64,000 nt of DNA, from positions 930,001 to 994,000 of the forward strand of contig CP012068.1 of NCBI GenBank assembly GCA_001189495.1, read 5' to 3'. The DNA is from Eubacterium sulci ATCC 35585. Lineage in GTDB: Bacteria; Bacillota; Clostridia; Peptostreptococcales; Anaerovoracaceae. The notes beneath the pieces were generated by a model. The model saw nothing but the letters and a program-made list of their open reading frames with translations, did not search any database and had not been told where the DNA came from. The translations under genes and the position numbers were made by a program. Of the stretch, positions 63,601 through 64,000 are shown piece by piece. Positions within the stretch are counted from its first letter, which is position 1; every line of letters starts with the position of its first letter.

Positions 63601-64000
63601 CTGACATCATATTGATTTCCTGATTTGATAATTCTAACCTTACCATCAAATAAGGATTTAATTTCATTGTTAACATCTCCCTTAGTATAAAGATTTTGAT
63701 TATGACCACCACCTATCTTTACAAGGTTACGTATCTCATATGAGCCACTGTAAAAGCCATCCTTACTTAAATCATGTGATACAGGATAAGCATATAGCTT
63801 TTCTGTATACGACATATCATTCAAAGCGTTCTTTAGCTCGTTGACTGTGCAAAACCGTGCCTTATCCTTATATCTTTGAGCTTCTTCCCATACCTGATAC
63901 CAATTTGTTTCATCTAAATCAGTATTCATTTCGTAATCTGTCAGTCTGTTTCTACTTGACAAATCATCCATGGCAAGAAGTTTATCTGCCTTTTGTTCAA
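60672..64000 (-). CDS. Large cell-wall-binding-repeat (CWB2) surface protein, 5' end outside window
   Basis: The frame is open to the window edge, so the N-terminus and any signal peptide are missing; 1108 residues are visible. The last ~290 residues are three CWB2 repeats (TRIAGSDRYETSTKIAD, HRLEGDTRFETNLEVL, ERLAGDDRYGTSKAIAEK, each with FADAL/FPDGL and IIGG/LIGG/ILGG), which anchor proteins to the wall in Clostridia. Before them are helical FIVAR-like repeats (several 60-70 residue units) and a beta-rich segment around 62230-62650 with SMANVCLIGRAKL and LVLNLKPM that looks NEAT-like. The role is probably adhesion or ligand binding at the surface. Confidence 0.85.
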   Translation of the reverse strand, partial: EQKADKLLAMDDLSSRNRLTDYEMNTDLDETNWYQVWEEAQRYKDKARFCTVNELKNALNDMSYTEKLYAYPVSHDLSKDGFYSGSYEIRNLVKIGGGHNQNLYTKGDVNNEIKSLFDGKVRIIKSGNQYDVRLDVDRTKVKSIEYVYMNYIMAKPVNLDYQQADPTQSEANARIAFTVSVPGELTGEELAVTSLKYTDNAGVEHEIGPFGIFIKYGNLVQDESYVLPDYYNSIRSNAMMMQTNLQPLLSADEDAKYVNDEQKATIKKVLDDLDTFMNLPEKELTYSKYLEIVNPAMDIEDSITLKKALERKLNFEISDLSNGIYTPERYTEKSIKDLENYYKEAKAKLPNLSLKETVAETTKYKFATAFYLRHNMTDLEETIKLAREKMKSGDSYTTGSYGRLLTALSNAEDWVKKNQDYCYTEDSKDSTKTYNKALKDAINKLEKDNTAKPTKKEYTVNVRFLDNNNHEKESMANVCLIGRAKLTEENGTSKLVLNLKPMYRNGNAAGVISQLYTYKNDGDKVKGNVLEKDNVSINGTEVKFPTAIEIGVDGKTKRIKINLNIDAAGQGAHDHDVILEIDYDNKTDGFNPVESVNKDDLNNAINFYNSNAWMESISVIKAKNLEKFNSALEEAIQIKTDNEATQKQVNSALKNLIKEGDRVNTIVIQFRACEQAAGDYRSDLASKKFTDESMNAIKEKIVEGQAILAKEDITDKDIDRLISIDFINLYEMRRYNTSGIKEAIENANKKLADGKEFTVDSVKALKDAIKSAEEYIKKASETAFIADERADHIKSINEKISALIAKENDPEPNLKQKKTRIAGSDRYETSTKIADKLKEKLNVEKFDSIVIANGDNFADALSATYLAKVKKAPILIVNKWSADYISNYVKNNTSKNPDIYIIGGEDVVSKEIADMMPGKKHRLEGDTRFETNLEVLKASGVKNEDIALCNAYSFADALSASAAGKPIMLVDKKLSDAQMTYLKKLNFKKFYLIGGSDVVSRNVENAVSKLGDIERLAGDDRYGTSKAIAEKFFAGKHKNAYVTYGLNFPDGLCAGVLCDADKSALLLASNKNMNEASEYVSKAGVLNCTILGGDDLISESAADMLFKK

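Overview
The window looks like core chromosome of an AT-rich, low-GC Gram-positive anaerobe of the class Clostridia. The supporting signs are the single-chain FGAM synthase, the SecD-SecF fusion, HemZ, RNase J, the Rel/SpoT-type ppGpp enzyme, strong AGGAGG-type ribosome binding sites, a cell-wall-binding-repeat-2 surface protein and the gene order. I would guess the Lachnospirales/Peptostreptococcales (family XIII-like) side of the class, but no rRNA or marker is present to settle this. There is no prophage, IS element or CRISPR array.

Layout. Bases 1-8907 (+ strand) are the 3' part of a purine operon: purF (partial), purM, purN, a PurO-type IMP cyclohydrolase, a stand-alone AICAR transformylase, purD and purL. 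Bases 8908-9521 are a convergent, gene-free spacer with a terminator and several inverted repeats. Everything after that is on the minus strand. Reading in the direction of transcription from the right-hand end there is: a large CWB2 surface protein cut by the window edge; asd; ftsK/spoIIIE, rimO, polA, coaE and a membrane-anchored solute-binding protein; two tRNA-Leu genes and yajC; secDF; rel, an MBL hydrolase, hemZ, hisS, aspS, nadD, yqeK, rsfS, leuS and rnj; efp; mltG, a TrmR-like methyltransferase, a U32 peptidase, a CorC-like protein and a translational GTPase fused to a Rae1/YacP-type NYN nuclease; asp23-like, nusB, a Kae1-like protein, xseA, xseB, ispA, dxs and tlyA; an aminotransferase; and mutS, mutL, miaA, a tyrosine recombinase, a methionine gamma-lyase-family protein, a TVP38-family protein and a LysM protein with SOS-like operators.

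Functionally the window is housekeeping: purine synthesis, isoprenoid precursors, mismatch repair, replication, aminoacylation, tRNA modification, protein export and the stringent response. Many genes overlap by 1-22 bases, so transcription units are long. The most unusual item is the GTPase-NYN fusion (26546-29068). It joins a TetM/EF-G-like A-site GTPase to a nuclease domain whose B. subtilis homologue Rae1 cuts mRNA in the ribosomal A site. It lies in a run of translation-linked genes (efp, tRNA wobble-U modification) and is the best candidate here for an undescribed ribosome-rescue or quality-control factor. A second point of interest is the LysM gene, whose promoter carries three LexA-box-like palindromes about 30 bp apart, with no lexA gene nearby.
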